64,000 bases of DNA from Protopterus annectens (GCF_019279795.1 NC_056725.1:1744658689-1744722688); one strand, 5' to 3'; shown: positions 1 through 12,140, numbered from the stretch's first letter. The notes: generated by a model not told the origin, from the sequence alone. A program made the numbers and translations.

Positions 1-3000
1 GGGATGTATCTGTTTTAGTGAGGAAATCAATTTATGCCCTACATGTTTTTTTAATGACAAATGATGTAGGCTGATGTCTTCTAGTTAAAAATTAATGTGC
101 GTGATAAGGCTTTTGTATTGGCATCTATTTATAGATGAGCTTCTTGTAATGCTATATTGTGGATTATTCTTTAGAGGTCCTTGAAAATAAAAGCCACTGA
201 ACATAGGAGGAGAGTAGTATATGTTTCAAAACAGCATCACAGACAGGTATACCATAGCCTTTATTTGTCGATAGCTGTATAAAGAACATTAGGTAGTATA
301 AAGTTTGTCCTTAATCTTATAGGCCTAGAAGTGTTATTTTCTCAGAGATAATAATTAAAAAACAGTAAACAAATTCAAGCTTAAGACTGATTTTTTTAAT
401 AGCAGTTTTAGTTCATTCTGCTAAAAATGTCATTGCATGTGCTGGTTCCAATACACAGCGTAATAGAACCCAATTGTGTCTCAGGACACCTGTGTTTGAG
501 TATCTGGCCAGGTCACTGAAGGAGCTGATCATGGGAGTAAATTGAGTTGCTGATGCCTGCTGTTTTCCTTAGAAGTGGGTTAGGGGGTCATGACTATCGG
601 GATACCCACTAGCAAAGGCTGGGATGAAGTTTCTGTTAATGGAAATACCATAAAAAACTAGGAGAGATGATGACATGCTCAGCAGTTTCATACACAAAAG
701 CATAGCAGAAAGTGGATAATTACCCTCCTGGGTGTGGGTTTCTCCTCAACTCAAGTGCATGGAGAAACAGATAAGCTACATGAAGGGGGATGTCAGGGTT
801 CATCACTGGAGATAACAGGGATACATTTTTTTAACTTGATTACACATACAGGGTATCTTGTTGCTAATACAATAATACATTTAATGAAATGTTGTTGTAT
901 CCATCTTTTACTCTACTAAAACCAGTGAAGTGCACACGATATATTCATTTAGGAAAACAGACTTTAAGATGAAGGTTAGATCATCTAGTTTTCAATTCTA
1001 GACAAGAGACTGGTGTGCACTTTCTGATCTTTATGGTAAACGAACAGATGTTAAGATTACAATATCTGTGTTCTGTGAGAGTTTTGCAATTTATTTTATT
1101 AATGTATACAAAGAAAAGAAAAAAATATATTTTCATGCATACTGTTTAATGAAAATAGCATTCAGACTGTTAAATATCTGCTTTATTATATTCCATTAAT
1201 AAAGAACTGCAGTTTATTAAGTTATTAGGGAATCAAGATGAAACTACTGAAAAGAAAATTAAGGAAGTCAAAGCACTGGTGAAGCTCTTCCAGTTTGACC
1301 AAAAGTATGTTTTAATTGCTGGACTTCCTGTAAAATATGGCAGATAAATAGAAAGAACTGTGTCCTGGTTGTAGTTAGTTTTTTAAATGAAATTAACAGT
1401 TTAAATGCATTTCTGGGCATCTTCAAACTGTTAAATATCTGCTACATACAATTTAAATCTCAATCTGAATAAAACTATTATTTTAGTCTTTTTGCAAAGG
1501 GTTGCAGATTACCACACTTAACTAGTATGTTCTTATTACTTTTACTGGTTTAGAAGAGGCAACTTGATTTATTAAAGTATTGTTTCAAGGTAACATTTTA
1601 GGTAGCAATGATTTGCCTGTTGTGCTTTTTGAGAGAGAAAGTTTTGTATTGTGTCAAGTTCTTTGCAAAGTTTATTTTTAATCTGTTTTAAGAATGGTCT
1701 TATTGTTGTCTCTGTTTTTCTTTTTCAGTCACATTCATGTTTGTTAAAGCTCTAAACCTTCTTCACCCATCTTCTTGTAAAGTTAACAAATTTTAACGGA
1801 AGTAATAACTTAAAAGATCTCACATGTAATTTATTATTTATCACTGGAGAACATGTGGCTTTTATTTTACTTACAAAAGGGTGGCCAATGTTTTTAACAA
1901 CTGTTATACCTTAGATGAAGCAGCAGTGATGGTAGATCTTGTAATCCTGTTCCCCACTGATGACTGATGGCCTAAACAGCTATAGATGGAGATTGCATCT
2001 TCGAGCCCCATTTGTTCAAAATTCAACCCACTGAGGATTGGATCTCCCCCATAAGAAATCACTCCTTTCTGAGGGAATTTCCCTCTTCTTCTATCTGGTG
2101 GAACATGGAGTCATTATATGGAAGTTCAAGGGTTTGGAGGCTTGCTTCCTGCATTGGGGGGAGCAAGGGAGGCTTGCTTCCTGCAAAAACCTACTTTAAA
2201 AAGTTTTTTTTTTGAGGAATGTAGATTCTGATCCTCTGAAGGTTAATCGTTTTTCATTCATAGTAAACTTATCTTTATCCTTTCTATACATGAAGACTGG
2301 TCAATTTCTATATTTGCGATACCTTTCCTGTTAGTGATGGTACTTAACAGGGGTGTCTTTTACCCGTATTCTCTTTTTTTTTTTACCTTGATATGAAACA
2401 CAGTTTTACAGTATTTTATGCGGGATTAGCACCGCTTAAATGTATTGCTTTTGTAAATGATCTTAGTGATTTTTCTACAGCTGTAAAACATTTGTTACAA
2501 GTAGGATTTTAGCTCTACAGATATTTTCTAGACAATTACTTATAAAGTAAATGACTAGAAAACTATTGTAATCCCTGACCTCATCTAGAGAAGAATGTTT
2601 AATTTAGATTTATGTTGGCTGTATTTCAGATTTCATGGTTTATAGCATTGCATACACAAGCAGCTGTAGCTATTACACTTGCAGACTGCTTTTTCATTGT
2701 GCTATATGTAGCCCAAATCAGTGTGTAGTTACAGTGTTTTTCCCTTGCATAATATACAAACAGCTGAAAAGTATCTTTCACAAATATTTTCTTGCAAGGT
2801 TTTGGAAATAAGCTAACATTTTTAAAAAGTTCTTGTCTCATATGTCAAGTCATACAGATAAGAAACAAAGGTGAATGTCGCAGCTAAGTTGAAAAACAGC
2901 AGGCACAAGACAATTCCTTTCATAAAATTCTAAGGAAAATCCAAAGTTCCAGTTTATTCACTTTGGGAATGTTGCTACAGATATACGGAATACAAGACTG

Positions 3001-3690
3001 CAAAGTTGCAGCACACTTTTTGAATTCTAGGGCTTAACATATATTTTTAATTTCTTGAATGGATGCAGAAGTATAAGCTGGCAATTGAAGAGTAGTCAGA
3101 AGCATGAGATGCCATTGACATGAAAGAAAATGTTTATTCTCAGATGCATTGCAAAACATTCAGACTGAGCAGCTTAAGAGTAGTGTCATGTTATACAGCC
3201 TGCACTAAAAGAATATCCTGCAGGAACTTATCAAACCTTACAAATGGTTGAAACAGGTCTGCATTGAAGAGATTTTGGTCCTGACTGCTCTCTAGATGAC
3301 CTATATTTTCCAGTGGTTGATTTTTTGTTGTAGTCATGTGGGGAGACATAGGAGGGGGAGGTGACATCACAGTGTTAGTGGAGCATTACTAGTGGACCAC
3401 AACATGGCAGGAGGCCCATATCTGCAGCTTCATGTTTGGTGCTCACTGCAGTGGAAGCTGACGAAAAGGTGCACAGCACACTAGCTGAGGACGATGGGCT
3501 ACAGGAGCATGCAGCTGCTCTTACCTCAGCTTTGCAGTAGTATACTGCACCTACTGCTCCAGCAGAGGGCACGATTATTCAAAAAATAATCTTCTAGCTC
3601 TTGCTGGAGAACAGCAAACCTCTTCAGTATCGGTCTCCCCCTTCCTGTGCTTTATATGCTAAGGGATAAGAGAAATTGAAATGTCAACAA
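1..3690. other. Intronic DNA without a recognisable gene
   Basis: AT-rich sequence with only short chance reading frames. I see no exon with convincing splice sites and no identifiable mobile-element protein. The stretch around 2100-2215 (G-rich, followed by a T run) faintly resembles the G-rich arm of the MITE family described at 13308-14820, but the match is too weak to call. By position this would be upstream CENPJ intron or flank. Confidence 0.5.
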
Positions 3691-4316
3691 TCAAAGGAAA
3701 CCTATGATGAGAATTCAGAAAAAAAGAAGAAAAGGGAATGGACAGGTATGACATTTGGGATAATTCATTGCTCCCATTGAGAGTGAAGGCTAAGGAAGTA
3801 AGGGCTTTTATTCTTATTCATAAAGAGACATTTTGTGACATTATTTTTGAGACTGTTTCTGCTCTGGAAAGTTTTTTTTTTTGGGGGGGATATGAGAAGA
3901 AAAAGAATTGTAATCCATGGAATTCTTATGTGGTTAAAACACTTCAGCTGCAAAACAAAAGGAACATATATGCTCATTTTTGAACTGAAGTTGAAAAAGA
4001 GACTTTAAATAGACATTTAAGCAAACTTTGTAAAGAAGTTATGGACATTAGCAAAGTCTATGATAACACAGCAATATAGACTGGGGGATCGGACTGTCAT
4101 ATTGTTAGTGAAAATTGGGAAAAAAATGTTTATATCCCTAGTATGATAAATGTAGAAGGTAACAGTGGTATTATAAAATATCAGGGACGACCAAAAACAT
4201 GCTTTTTTTTCCCTTTAGAAAAGCTGATAATTTGATAAGTAATTGTGATAAGGAAATGCAGAAATGTTATATTTGTGGGGAAACAGTTCAGGATGCAAAA
4301 AAAGTGTGAATTGAAA

Positions 4317-4358
4317 TGCTATAAATATAATAAAACTGGGCACTTGTGGATGGACTGT
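4317..4358 (+). pseudogene. Zinc-knuckle relic of LINE ORF1
   Basis: Fourteen codons read C-Y-K-Y-N-K-T-G-H-L-W-M-D-C, a C-X2-C-X4-H-X4-C gag-type knuckle whose second cysteine has become tyrosine. A second, more damaged knuckle ('CYICGE') lies about 50 bases upstream. Such knuckles bind nucleic acid in the ORF1 proteins of Tx1-like elements. The lysine-rich sequence that follows (to about 4680) fits the basic tail of such a protein. Confidence 0.55.
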
Positions 4359-4723
4359 AATCTACAGAAAAAGGATGAAGAAGAATAAAAACATGAGGAC
4401 AGGATACAAACAGAAGAAACAGTCACAGTAAAAGATAAAGAGAAAGTAGGGAAGCAAGATCAGGGTAAAAATAAAGATAAGGATAAAGAGAAACATGAAA
4501 CAGAAGATAATATAGAACAAGGTTCTGAAATAAGTGATGATAAAGATATATAGTGAAATAGTATAAGGTAAAAAAAAGTCAATTGGCAACCAAGTATGAT
4601 ATAGAAAAAGAAAGCTTAAAGGATACATGTAAAAGAGAAAAAGGAAGGAAATAGATAATGCAAATGAGATAAGTACTTCAGATTTCTAGTAAGCTACAAC
4701 ATAGACATGAAGACAACTCTAGT

Positions 4724-5018
4724 GTGCTTTCAGTAAATATAAATAATACTAAAAATATAGGTAGAAGAATATGTATCCTAAATTGGTGTAGTAAGTGTGA
4801 TGTTGATGTAATAATAGTGGAAGATGTAAGATTTTTGGCACAGGAAGTTAGATTACAAACAAAGAAACTTTGGGGAGGGTATACAGTATGGAAACTAGGA
4901 AAGGGACTATGTTCAGGTATAGTTGTACTTTGTAGAAAGCCATTGAAAAATTTGAACATAACATTGGCAATGATGGGAAGATTAACTATTGTAGATGGTT
5001 TATTGTATTATGTAGTAA
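4724..5018 (+). pseudogene. APE-type endonuclease fragment of LINE ORF2
   Basis: A frame of about 100 residues resembles the N-terminal half of the L1/Tx1 endonuclease: a 'LSVNINN' start equivalent to SLNVNG, then 'CDVDVIIVED' where the family has a D/E metal-binding strand ending QETH, then 'LWGGYTVW', 'GLCSGIVVLC' and 'GRLTIVD'. The catalytic glutamate region is altered and the frame runs directly into the MITE at 5021. The enzyme would have nicked target DNA for target-primed reverse transcription; this copy is dead. Confidence 0.65.
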
Positions 5019-5020
5019 TT

Positions 5021-5388
5021 GGGTCTATATCAGAAGACCGAAGAGGCATTTAATCAAACACCTCTTTGACGACACATAAAGAGCGAATGCACTAAAGTGC
5101 AAACACTCAGAACACCAATTTCTTATCCTGGGAAAGAAATCATTAGCACAAAACACACAAACTTTCAAACATAATGTGGAGGGGTGCCCCCCACTACCCC
5201 TAACTAAATATACCAACTTTGAGGTCGCACTGCAGTGCAGAAAGGGGAAAACACATGGGGATGGCCAAGCGATTTCGTTCCCAGGGAAAGAAATCTCTGT
5301 TTTGAGCATTTAAGCTTTAGTGCATTCATTCTTTATCGCAGAAGAGGTGTTCGATTAAACACCTCTTCGGTCTTCTAATATAGATCCA
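5021..5388. mobile_element. hAT-like MITE with terminal palindromes
   Basis: A 368-bp non-autonomous element flanked by an 8-bp direct repeat, TAGTAATT (5013-5020 and 5389-5396). The ends are inverted repeats starting GGGTCTATAT / TGGATCTATAT and continuing through GAAGACCGAAGAGG. Just inside each end is a second palindrome built on CACCTCTT / AAGAGGTG. The interior holds a core shared with the elements at 13308 and 20802 (aaatataccaa...tttgag...gcactgcagtg). An 8-bp target duplication fits the hAT superfamily. It lies in the LINE endonuclease frame, so it is younger than that LINE. No transposase is encoded. Confidence 0.75.
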
Positions 5389-6338
5389 TAGTAATTAATA
5401 TGAATATAATATTAACAAGAAGTTTTAATTGTGATTTGAGAGGAAAAATAAAGAAGAGAGGAAATGATTTTAAGAACATGTTTTGAAGTTATAAATTGTA
5501 GCAATTTAAAGGTTTGGAATAATAATTTATGGACATATAGTCAATGTATATATAAGATAGAAATACATTATTTTATTATATCATAAGTTTTAAATATAGC
5601 CAAGGAAGAGACACGCATAGCAGGCCTTACAGAACACTCAGCCATATGGATAGAAATCCAAGAAAATGAGTATATCAGATGGGAAAAACAATAAAAATAA
5701 TAAATGAGAAATTATGAGATGGAAATGGAAAAATTAAGAATGTGTTTATGGAAATATCACATTTCCACTATAGTGTCGTATAAAAACTGGTCTGAGTGGG
5801 CTATCTTTGAAAGGAAAATATATAAAAAATGTTTTTCAGAATGGCAGTCAAGATGTAAGTAAAGTGAAAAAAAAATAATAAAACAATGTGTATGGATGCT
5901 TTAAAGGATTTGGAATGGAACAATAGAGAATATTATGTGATAGAATGGAAATTTTATGAAAAGAATTAAGAGGAAATTAGAGATTTCTTATTTAAGTAAA
6001 GACATTATTTACAAAGTAAACAAAAGTTATCAGTTTATTTGAGTAGCATAGCTAAAGAGAATGCTAGTGTAATGACAGAAATGAAAGATGACAAAGGGCA
6101 CATAAGAAGATCTCAGGAAAAAATATATACATAGTGTAATAAATTATGTAAAGAAAATGTTTCAAGATAGAAAGTATAAAAAAGAATGGCATGTTTCAAA
6201 ACTGACAGAACAAGAAAATAAGGAATTGTAAAATAAGATTTCCTTATATGAATTAGATAAGGTGCTTAGGTAAGTTAATTTACACTCAGTTTCAGGATCA
6301 GATGAAATAGGATCGTAATTGTATAAGAATTTTATGTA

Positions 6339-6973
6339 TTGGCAGAAAAAATGCTTTTTAAAGTTACGAATGAAGGTTTTATGTGTAAAGATTTATGCAG
6401 TGGTATACTTAAATATGTATGGAAAATGGAGGATACAAATAAAATTGAAAAGTGGAGACCTATAGTATTTAATAATACAAATTATAAATTTTTTATGAAA
6501 ATAATTCAGAAGAGAATGAAAAGCAAAATGTAAAGTACTATGGAAGCTAGGATATATAGTTTAAAGGGAAAAGGAAGTCATGAATTTTTATTCATAGTAA
6601 GGGAAATTGATATTATAAACTGAACAAATGAGAGGTCATGATAGGAGATTTAAATAAAGCTTTTGATACAGTACAACATGAACTTCTGTGGACAATTGTG
6701 GAAGAGTATAACATTAGTAAGAAAATTAAGAATGTATGTTGTTTTACATATAATAAAAATAATGCAAGAATTTTGGTGAATGGTTGGTTAAGCAAAGAAA
6801 TAGAAATAAAGAATGTCATACATCAGAGATGTCCTATGAGTAGTATATTATGTTCATTAGTTTTGGATGAATTAGTCAAAGATGTAAATTTGCACATGAG
6901 AAATGCTACATATATTACTAATGAAGGATATAAATCCCAGTCATGTTTACTTTTGGGAATGATATTATATTGA
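6339..6973 (+). pseudogene. Reverse transcriptase fragment of Tx1/L1-type LINE
   Basis: Two frames carry RT motifs. 6339-6533 has 'KIEKWRPIVFNNTNYKFFMKII', the L1-type block usually read as NWRPI-LLN-DYKI. 6638-6973 has 'DLNKAFDTVQHELLW' (RT motif A, normally D-EKAFD-V-H-YLW) and 'IHQRCPMSSILCSLVLDEL' (motif B, normally GCPLSPLLF). The catalytic Y/FADD motif is not preserved. Several frameshifts separate the parts. Confidence 0.7.
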
Positions 6974-8204
6974 TTACAAGAAACAAAGTCTGAATGAAAG
7001 AAGCTATATGTTATATACATCAATGATTAAATATAATAATCATGACTTTAAGTAAAGAAAAAAGTAAAGGGCTGGGTGATATAGTAAAGATAGAAGGAGT
7101 ATCTTTCCCAATAAAATAAATCTCTGTGTTAAGAATAAGATTTGGCGGTAAAAATTTTAAGTGATGAACAATGGAGTAGGATACTAAATGAAATAAAGGA
7201 AGCTTAGTTGTTTTAGGAAAAAAATTCAAGCTATCATTTAATTAAAAAAAGGTTTATTTGATTAAGTCAGTACTGGGTAAGATAGCATATTTAGCCAGGG
7301 TCTATATTTTGTCAATAATCTATGAAAAATAAATACTACAGGTATTTTTTTCTTTCATATGGGATCCAAGATTGGATCCAGTGAAGTGAGCAGTCTTATA
7401 CATGGACAAGGAAAATGGAGGTTTAGGATTAATAAACCCAGTTGTTTATGCTGCTTCTTTGAATTTGTATAAGGTTTTGTTTTGGATAAATGATAAAAAT
7501 AAAAAGTTAGTAATAAATGTACTAATGTACAAATATAAGCAGTTTTGTGTTATATTAAAAATTTTCAAGCAATGAAAAGTATGTTTAAATGAAGTAATAA
7601 GATTTCAAGGAAAAATCTTTTATGGAAAATAAACATTGATGAAATAGAAAATGAGAGGAAAGTTTGTTATAAAAATATTATCCATCCATCCATCCATCTG
7701 CAACCCCTTTTTCCCATTTTTGGCATGTAGTCCGGATGTGACTTCAACAGTGACCATCATCTAAAACCAAGGTTTAAAACCACCATCATGATACAATATT
7801 ATTATGTTAATCCTTGGGCTGAGCTAGCGAATGAAAAAGTTATAACTATAAAAATATGAAAAGAATGGTGTAATAAGCAAGTAGAATGTCAACATTTTTA
7901 TGGAGAGTAGTGATTAATAAATAACCAGAAAAGTAAATATGCCATATAAAAAGTGAAAGAGTTTCTATGTATTGCGGCAAAAAATAAACTACAGAGCATG
8001 TTTCCTACAATGCATAACGGTTGCAAAATTGTGGAAAATATTGTGAAAAGAAAATTTATTTGAAAATATAGAGGTGATACATTAAATAAATATGGACATG
8101 ATTATCCAAAATGGGCAAACACCAAACTTTAACAATAAAAATAAAAAATGAAACTCAACCGATGTGTCTGGGCACACACACTTTATTACACAGATAGATT
8201 TGAT

Positions 8205-8258
8205 TAGACTTAACGCTTTTGTCCTGACTTAAACAAGACTTCATCAGAGTAAATTCAA
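8205..8258 (-). ncRNA. Hammerhead ribozyme relic, left arm of family E PLE
   Basis: Read on the - strand: CTGATGA (8247-8241), then AGTC, a loop, GAC and AAAAGCG. The CUGANGA box and stem II are present, but the second conserved box is AAAA rather than GAAA. Self-cleavage is therefore probably weak or lost. The partner copy at 9128-9175 has the same change, so it predates or defines this subfamily. Confidence 0.6.
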
Positions 8259-8727
8259 CCATAAACTCCTCCCATTTAAACACTTATGCTCTAACAATCA
8301 AAATACACAATTTACATGTCATAAATCATTTACTACATAAGTATTAAAGTTTACAATAAATTTAAAAAAAATGATTCACTGAACAAAACATAACAGTTCC
8401 CAAAAATTAATTTAATAAATTACTGAATTAATAAATCGCATATTATTGTTGTGTATTTTTGTTGTTTAAAAAACATTATACAACACTAACCTTCCTCTTC
8501 AACACACTAACCATTGAAAGGGAATCATTTATTCCTGGGCTAATGGAGGCATTTAGCTTCAACTGCCTTATGAGTTCTTTGAACTCTCAAAGGTTATCAG
8601 AGTCTCCCATCAAATCCTTAACTGCCACCCTGTCAATCACTTAAGCTTTTTAAAATTGTGACACCCACTACTTTATCTAAAAAGGGCATTAGTAGACTTA
8701 TTTTTCCTCATACCTACAAATGTTCCC

Positions 8728-8823
8728 TTATTCTCTCTCTCTTAATTTTCTGTTTGTTTTCCCCATGTAGAATGCATCACATGAACTACAACTAGGAAGG
8801 TAAACCACATGGGTAGTGTTGCA
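8728..8823 (-). pseudogene. GIY-YIG endonuclease fragment (PLE)
   Basis: Thirty-one codons before a stop, containing 'VVYLPSCSSCDAFYMGKT' and 'RKLRERE'. The GIY-YIG core is V-V-Y...F-Y-M-G-K-T, followed by the conserved arginine segment. The domain stops before the EH box, so it cannot be active. Similar blocks occur in the four other PLE families of this window. Confidence 0.75.
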
Positions 8824-8939
8824 ATTACATCTTTTAGTTTTTTTTTTTTTTGCTGTATTTTGAGTTTCTTACATATTTAGTGTTATTTCTTCAGAATCTG
8901 TTATGTATTTAAAGTTTTCTGTATTTGGTGTTTTTTTCC

Positions 8940-9044
8940 CTGTATTTACAAGTTTTTCTACATGGTGCTTTTCTCCCCAAGCCTCCTCTGAAAAAGGGCA
9001 CCTGCTCAGTTGGAAATACCTGATTAACAAATGCCAAAATAAAT
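8940..9044 (+). mobile_element. 3' tail fragment of an L2-like LINE or its SINE
   Basis: The sequence gcttttctccccaagcctcc...ctgaaaaagggcacctg...gattaacaaatgccaaaataaat is a diverged copy of the 3' tail ending the LINE at 44615-46050. It is also present in the SINE at 12141-12406. Confidence 0.6.
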
Positions 9045-9127
9045 CTACAGAATGATTTATGACATGTAAATTTGTGTGTTTTGATTGGTAGATAATAAGT
9101 ATTTAAATGGGAGGAGTTTATGGTTGA

Positions 9128-9175
9128 ATTTATTCTGATGAAGTCGTGTTAAGTCAGGACAAAAGTGCTAAGTCT
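9128..9175 (+). ncRNA. Hammerhead ribozyme relic, right arm of family E PLE
   Basis: CTGATGA at 9135-9141, then AGTC, loop, GAC and AAAAGTGC. This mirrors the left-arm copy on the opposite strand, and the second box is again AAAA instead of GAAA. Confidence 0.6.
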
Positions 9176-9611
9176 AATCAAGTCTGTGTAATAAAGTGTG
9201 TGTGGCAAGACATGTTGGTTGGGTTCCAGTTTTTATTTTTATTGTTATGGATATGATTAGGTAGGGACATTATAGTCAGAAAAATAAGGAATATGTTAGT
9301 AAAATAGATAAAAAAATATTTTATGTTATGTGGACCATTTGGAATAAAAGGATAAATGAAATCATGCTTAATGCTAAACAGAAAAATAGCAGTAACTTTA
9401 AGAAAAATTAAATGGTGGTTGTAGAAAATGGAGTGGGATTCAAATAAGACAATGAAGATAGAAGTTTAATATAATGAAAAGTAAGATATATTTGATTGCA
9501 TGACAATACCAGAAAGGAATGGGAATGTGTACACTATACAAATGTGTACATATATAAATATAAAAGCTTGTAAATAGTATTGTATATAATATTTTTTAAA
9601 TAAAGAACCCC

Positions 9612-9842
9612 TACACCTTTTGATAGGTACCATGGGATTTTACACATCCACATGAGCTACCACCAACTTTAGATGAGGCACTGGTTTAATGTCTCTTCCA
9701 AAAGACAACACACACAGGAGTGCAGTACGCCCTTTTTCTGCACTACAATGTCAGTAATTGATCTACCTCATGTGGGAATAAAACCCACAGTCTTCTGTAC
9801 TAAAGGTAAGTGTGCTACCTGTTGCACCACTGACACTAGCAT
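9612..9842 (-). mobile_element. tRNA-headed SINE
   Basis: Read on the - strand, the head has an RNA polymerase III A box (tggtgcaacagg, 9831-9820) and a B-box-like ggttttattcc about 45 bases further on. The body includes ttggaagagacattaaacc, reminiscent of the conserved central block found in several ancient vertebrate SINEs, and tcccatggtacc near the 3' end. The exact SINE family is not identified. It abuts the 3' end of the old LINE. Confidence 0.6.
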
Positions 9843-9849
9843 ATGATAA

Positions 9850-10812
9850 TTTTTCTGTAGTGCTTGTTATGCCCTCTCCATATGTTGTCTCAGTACTGGC
9901 ATCATAGTTTTTATCCTGTCCTGCAGCTATGAAAAATATGTAAGCACACTTCTAAATGGGAAGGATTCTTCCCTCTCATGTTTCTTTTACTATATCTAGC
10001 AAGCAGTGGTGTATCTCTGCAATATAGTATTTCAAATTCTCTGAATCCAACTCAGACTTGGAGGTTCTTTTGTTACAACAAAGAGAAGATTTGGCAGCAA
10101 CTGATTCCATTTTTTTTTCTTATCTATCTGTAAAGTCCTTTTTAACATAGGCATTTACATGTTGTTATAGTGCTCCACTAGCTCTTCTGTTTGCATATAG
10201 TATATTAAAATGTCTTTAGCTGTTTCACTTTAAAAGACTCATACCATTCTTGCATTACTCTGGACATAAATGAGTGTCTTGACGTGAGAATTTCTTGAGG
10301 AATTCCTACCCCAGATTATTAGTTCTTTGACTATGGACTTTGCATTGATATTGACTATTCATGCGTAGTCTGTCTCAGGGAACTTTTCCTGTGTAATCAG
10401 TAATGATCAGGATTTACTGATGGCCATTATTCACTTTTACAAGTCGACCTACAACAGCCACTGTTATGTGTTCACAAGGGACCTCTATAATTGGCATAAA
10501 TATCAGAGGATTCTTTAATGCTGGTTAGGGTGCTGTCCTTTAATACTCAGGACAGATTACATAGAAATTCCTCATGATCTATATATTACCAGACCTGGCC
10601 AATAAAACCTAGCCTAATTTCTAGCATTTTTTGTCCATTGTCAAATTATCTTCCAAAATGCGACAGTGTGCTAATTTTATTAAAAATGTTTTAAAAGGGT
10701 TTGAGATTAGTAACTGGCTAATGATGCTTTCCCTGTGTTTGGTTATTCTATGTAACAGTTTATTTCTTACCTTATAGTAGGGGTAGGGAATAGTAGCCAT
10801 GTACCCATTCAT
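9850..10812 (-). pseudogene. Ty3/Gypsy integrase fossil
   Basis: On the - strand, 10812-10621 reads 'YKVRNKLLHRITKHRES', 'NPFKTFLIKLAHCRILEDNL' and then 'RFYWPGL', the N-terminal (zinc-binding side) block of Gypsy integrases. Broken frames further down recall 'GRLVK...NGHQ', 'ILIITDYTGKVPE', 'GIPQEIL' and 'FMSRVM' of the integrase core, then a 'VERFN'-like segment near 10170. Stops and shifts are numerous. No LTRs or protease were recognised. The reading rests on motif order in several frames. Confidence 0.6.
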
Positions 10813-11440
10813 AGTTGAATTAAGTATAATATACCATGGTGGACTGCAAAAGTAAAATAAATATGCATGCTTACATCTAAAAGCTGGTATATGAAATCAC
10901 TTTCACAGTCCTTGAAAACAAAAGTTTCATGCAATTATCTGTGGAAACTCAGGTGCACAGTGCACCTATGACTGCTATTCACATTTATGGATACCAGTGC
11001 AGTTTAATCCTGATCTTGACCAAAGTATGCTGGCCTTCTCAGAACAGGAAGTTTAGATGATGATATATATGCAGTTACAGGAATGCATTCTAGACATGAG
11101 CTGCATTCTGTATCCTGAGAAGATGTCATATGTCTTCACGAAATGCATGTAAAACCTTATATTCCTGTATAAAAAGACATATGTCAGTCTTATTTGAGAG
11201 TCCTTTCTTCATGGAATTATACTTAGATAATTAAGTATAAAATGCACTTAAGACTGACATTATTCGCTTGGAAATTTTAGTTAAGTTTGGGGCTGAGTAT
11301 GAGATTACCACATTCTTTTCTCGGTACTGAGCAAAATTACCTTATTCTATATTTACTGAGATTTGTCTTTTGCAATATATGAGATGAGAAAGCAGATGAT
11401 GGTGAGAAGATTAATGATTGGTTTTCTGTATTTTTGTCTT
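10813..11440. other. Unassigned sequence between two transposon fossils
   Basis: About 600 bases between the Gypsy and piggyBac relics. I see no reliable protein or repeat signature. It may be further decayed Gypsy sequence, but no motif supports that. Confidence 0.4.
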
Positions 11441-12080
11441 GGTCTGGTACTCTAAAACATTGGGCAACATTGCAGTCTTCACAGAAGTAATGTGATTCTA
11501 ATACAGATGTGTTCTTCTTTTCTTGCTTATGCTTCTCTTAGTACATTTTTGTGAGACCCTGGTAGAGCAAGCTTTGCACATTTTTGTTGGTTGTCTTAGG
11601 ACTGATGGTAACATACCTAAGAAGTGTTTGAATGAAATCTGTATATCAGTATCAGCAACTGCTAAATGTACCTCTGTTTTTTTTGTAGATTACAAAGGAG
11701 TTTTGCATAGCTATGTCAACTTAAAATAGCTATTTCTCCCATTTCTTTATATTTGGATGCATTCATAATTTTAGGTATTTGGTCATAAACATCTCCTCCA
11801 CCTGTTTTGCTGTTATTTTGGATAACAGCATCTGGCCTGAGCTTTAGATTGCCTTCATGCCTTGTACTACATAATACAATTTGGTCCCTATATACAGTAG
11901 TCAACATATGCACAGCATGTTTTGGTTTCTGCCTAGCAAGCCACATTATTGATCCCATTGTTAGGTAATCTACAAATCTGCAGCAACATATGAGATGCTG
12001 TTGCCAGTGCTTAAACTTGCCTTCTAGAAGTGTGGTAGCATACCTGATTTATTTCGGTTTACAGTTTCACGGAATTTGTT
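11440..12080 (-). pseudogene. piggyBac-type transposase fossil
   Basis: On the - strand, 11958-11716 reads 'WLARQKPKHAVHMLTTVYRD', then 'LKLRPDAVIQNNSKTGGGDVYDQ' and 'YKEMGEIAI', continuing past a stop as 'VDIAMQNSFVIYKKN'. This matches the family layout: W-K-NK-V-LLST, KP--I--YN--KGGVD--DQ, then DIA--NA-VIY. A downstream 'HYFCEDCNVAQCF' (about 11510-11470) resembles the C-terminal cysteine-rich domain of PGBD proteins. The KGGVD motif has become TGGGD, which retains its aspartate. The copy is fragmentary and without recognisable termini. Confidence 0.6.
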
Positions 12081-12140
12081 TGCAGACTTTGAATATAGAG
12101 GGCAAGTAATCTCAGTCAATAAATATTATATACTCCTCCC

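Larger units (their letters stand above)
8105..9246 (-). mobile_element. PLE remnant with inverted hammerhead termini (family E)
   Basis: An insertion in the old LINE, flanked by near-identical 13-bp repeats (atggacatgatta at 8092-8104, atggatatgatta at 9247-9259). Its two ends, roughly 8125-8340 and 9045-9240, are inverted repeats of each other, and each carries a hammerhead-like core. On the - strand, 8728-8823 encodes the start of a GIY-YIG nuclease. About 100 bp of an L2-like LINE tail (8940-9044) lies inside next to the right arm. Inverted terminal repeats are a known alternative to direct repeats in Penelope-like elements. Confidence 0.75.
3700..9604 (+). mobile_element. Decayed Tx1/L1-type non-LTR retrotransposon
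   Basis: A very old LINE on the + strand, recognised from protein fragments in the correct order: CCHC zinc knuckle of ORF1 (about 4317), APE-type endonuclease (about 4724-4990), RT palm and thumb motifs (6340-6900), and a downstream 'GGLGL' block near 7420 that is typical of L1/Tx1 ORF2 after the RT. Stops and frameshifts are dense, so nothing is functional. The 3' end is taken as the AT-rich stretch finishing in aataaag near 9604. A 368-bp MITE (5021-5388) and a PLE remnant (8105-9246) inserted later. The clade call rests on motif order and wording, not on a search. Confidence 0.7.

Noticed and set aside
1210..1303. Exon-like stretch (reads GNQDETTEKKIKEVKALVKL, followed by gtatgt)
   Set aside because: The reading is protein-like and a donor-like site follows, but the acceptor is poor and I cannot match it to CENPJ or any other protein. 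Too short to distinguish from chance.
7679..7698. (ATCC)n run as start of a mobile element
   Set aside because: A short tetranucleotide repeat with no element ends around it.
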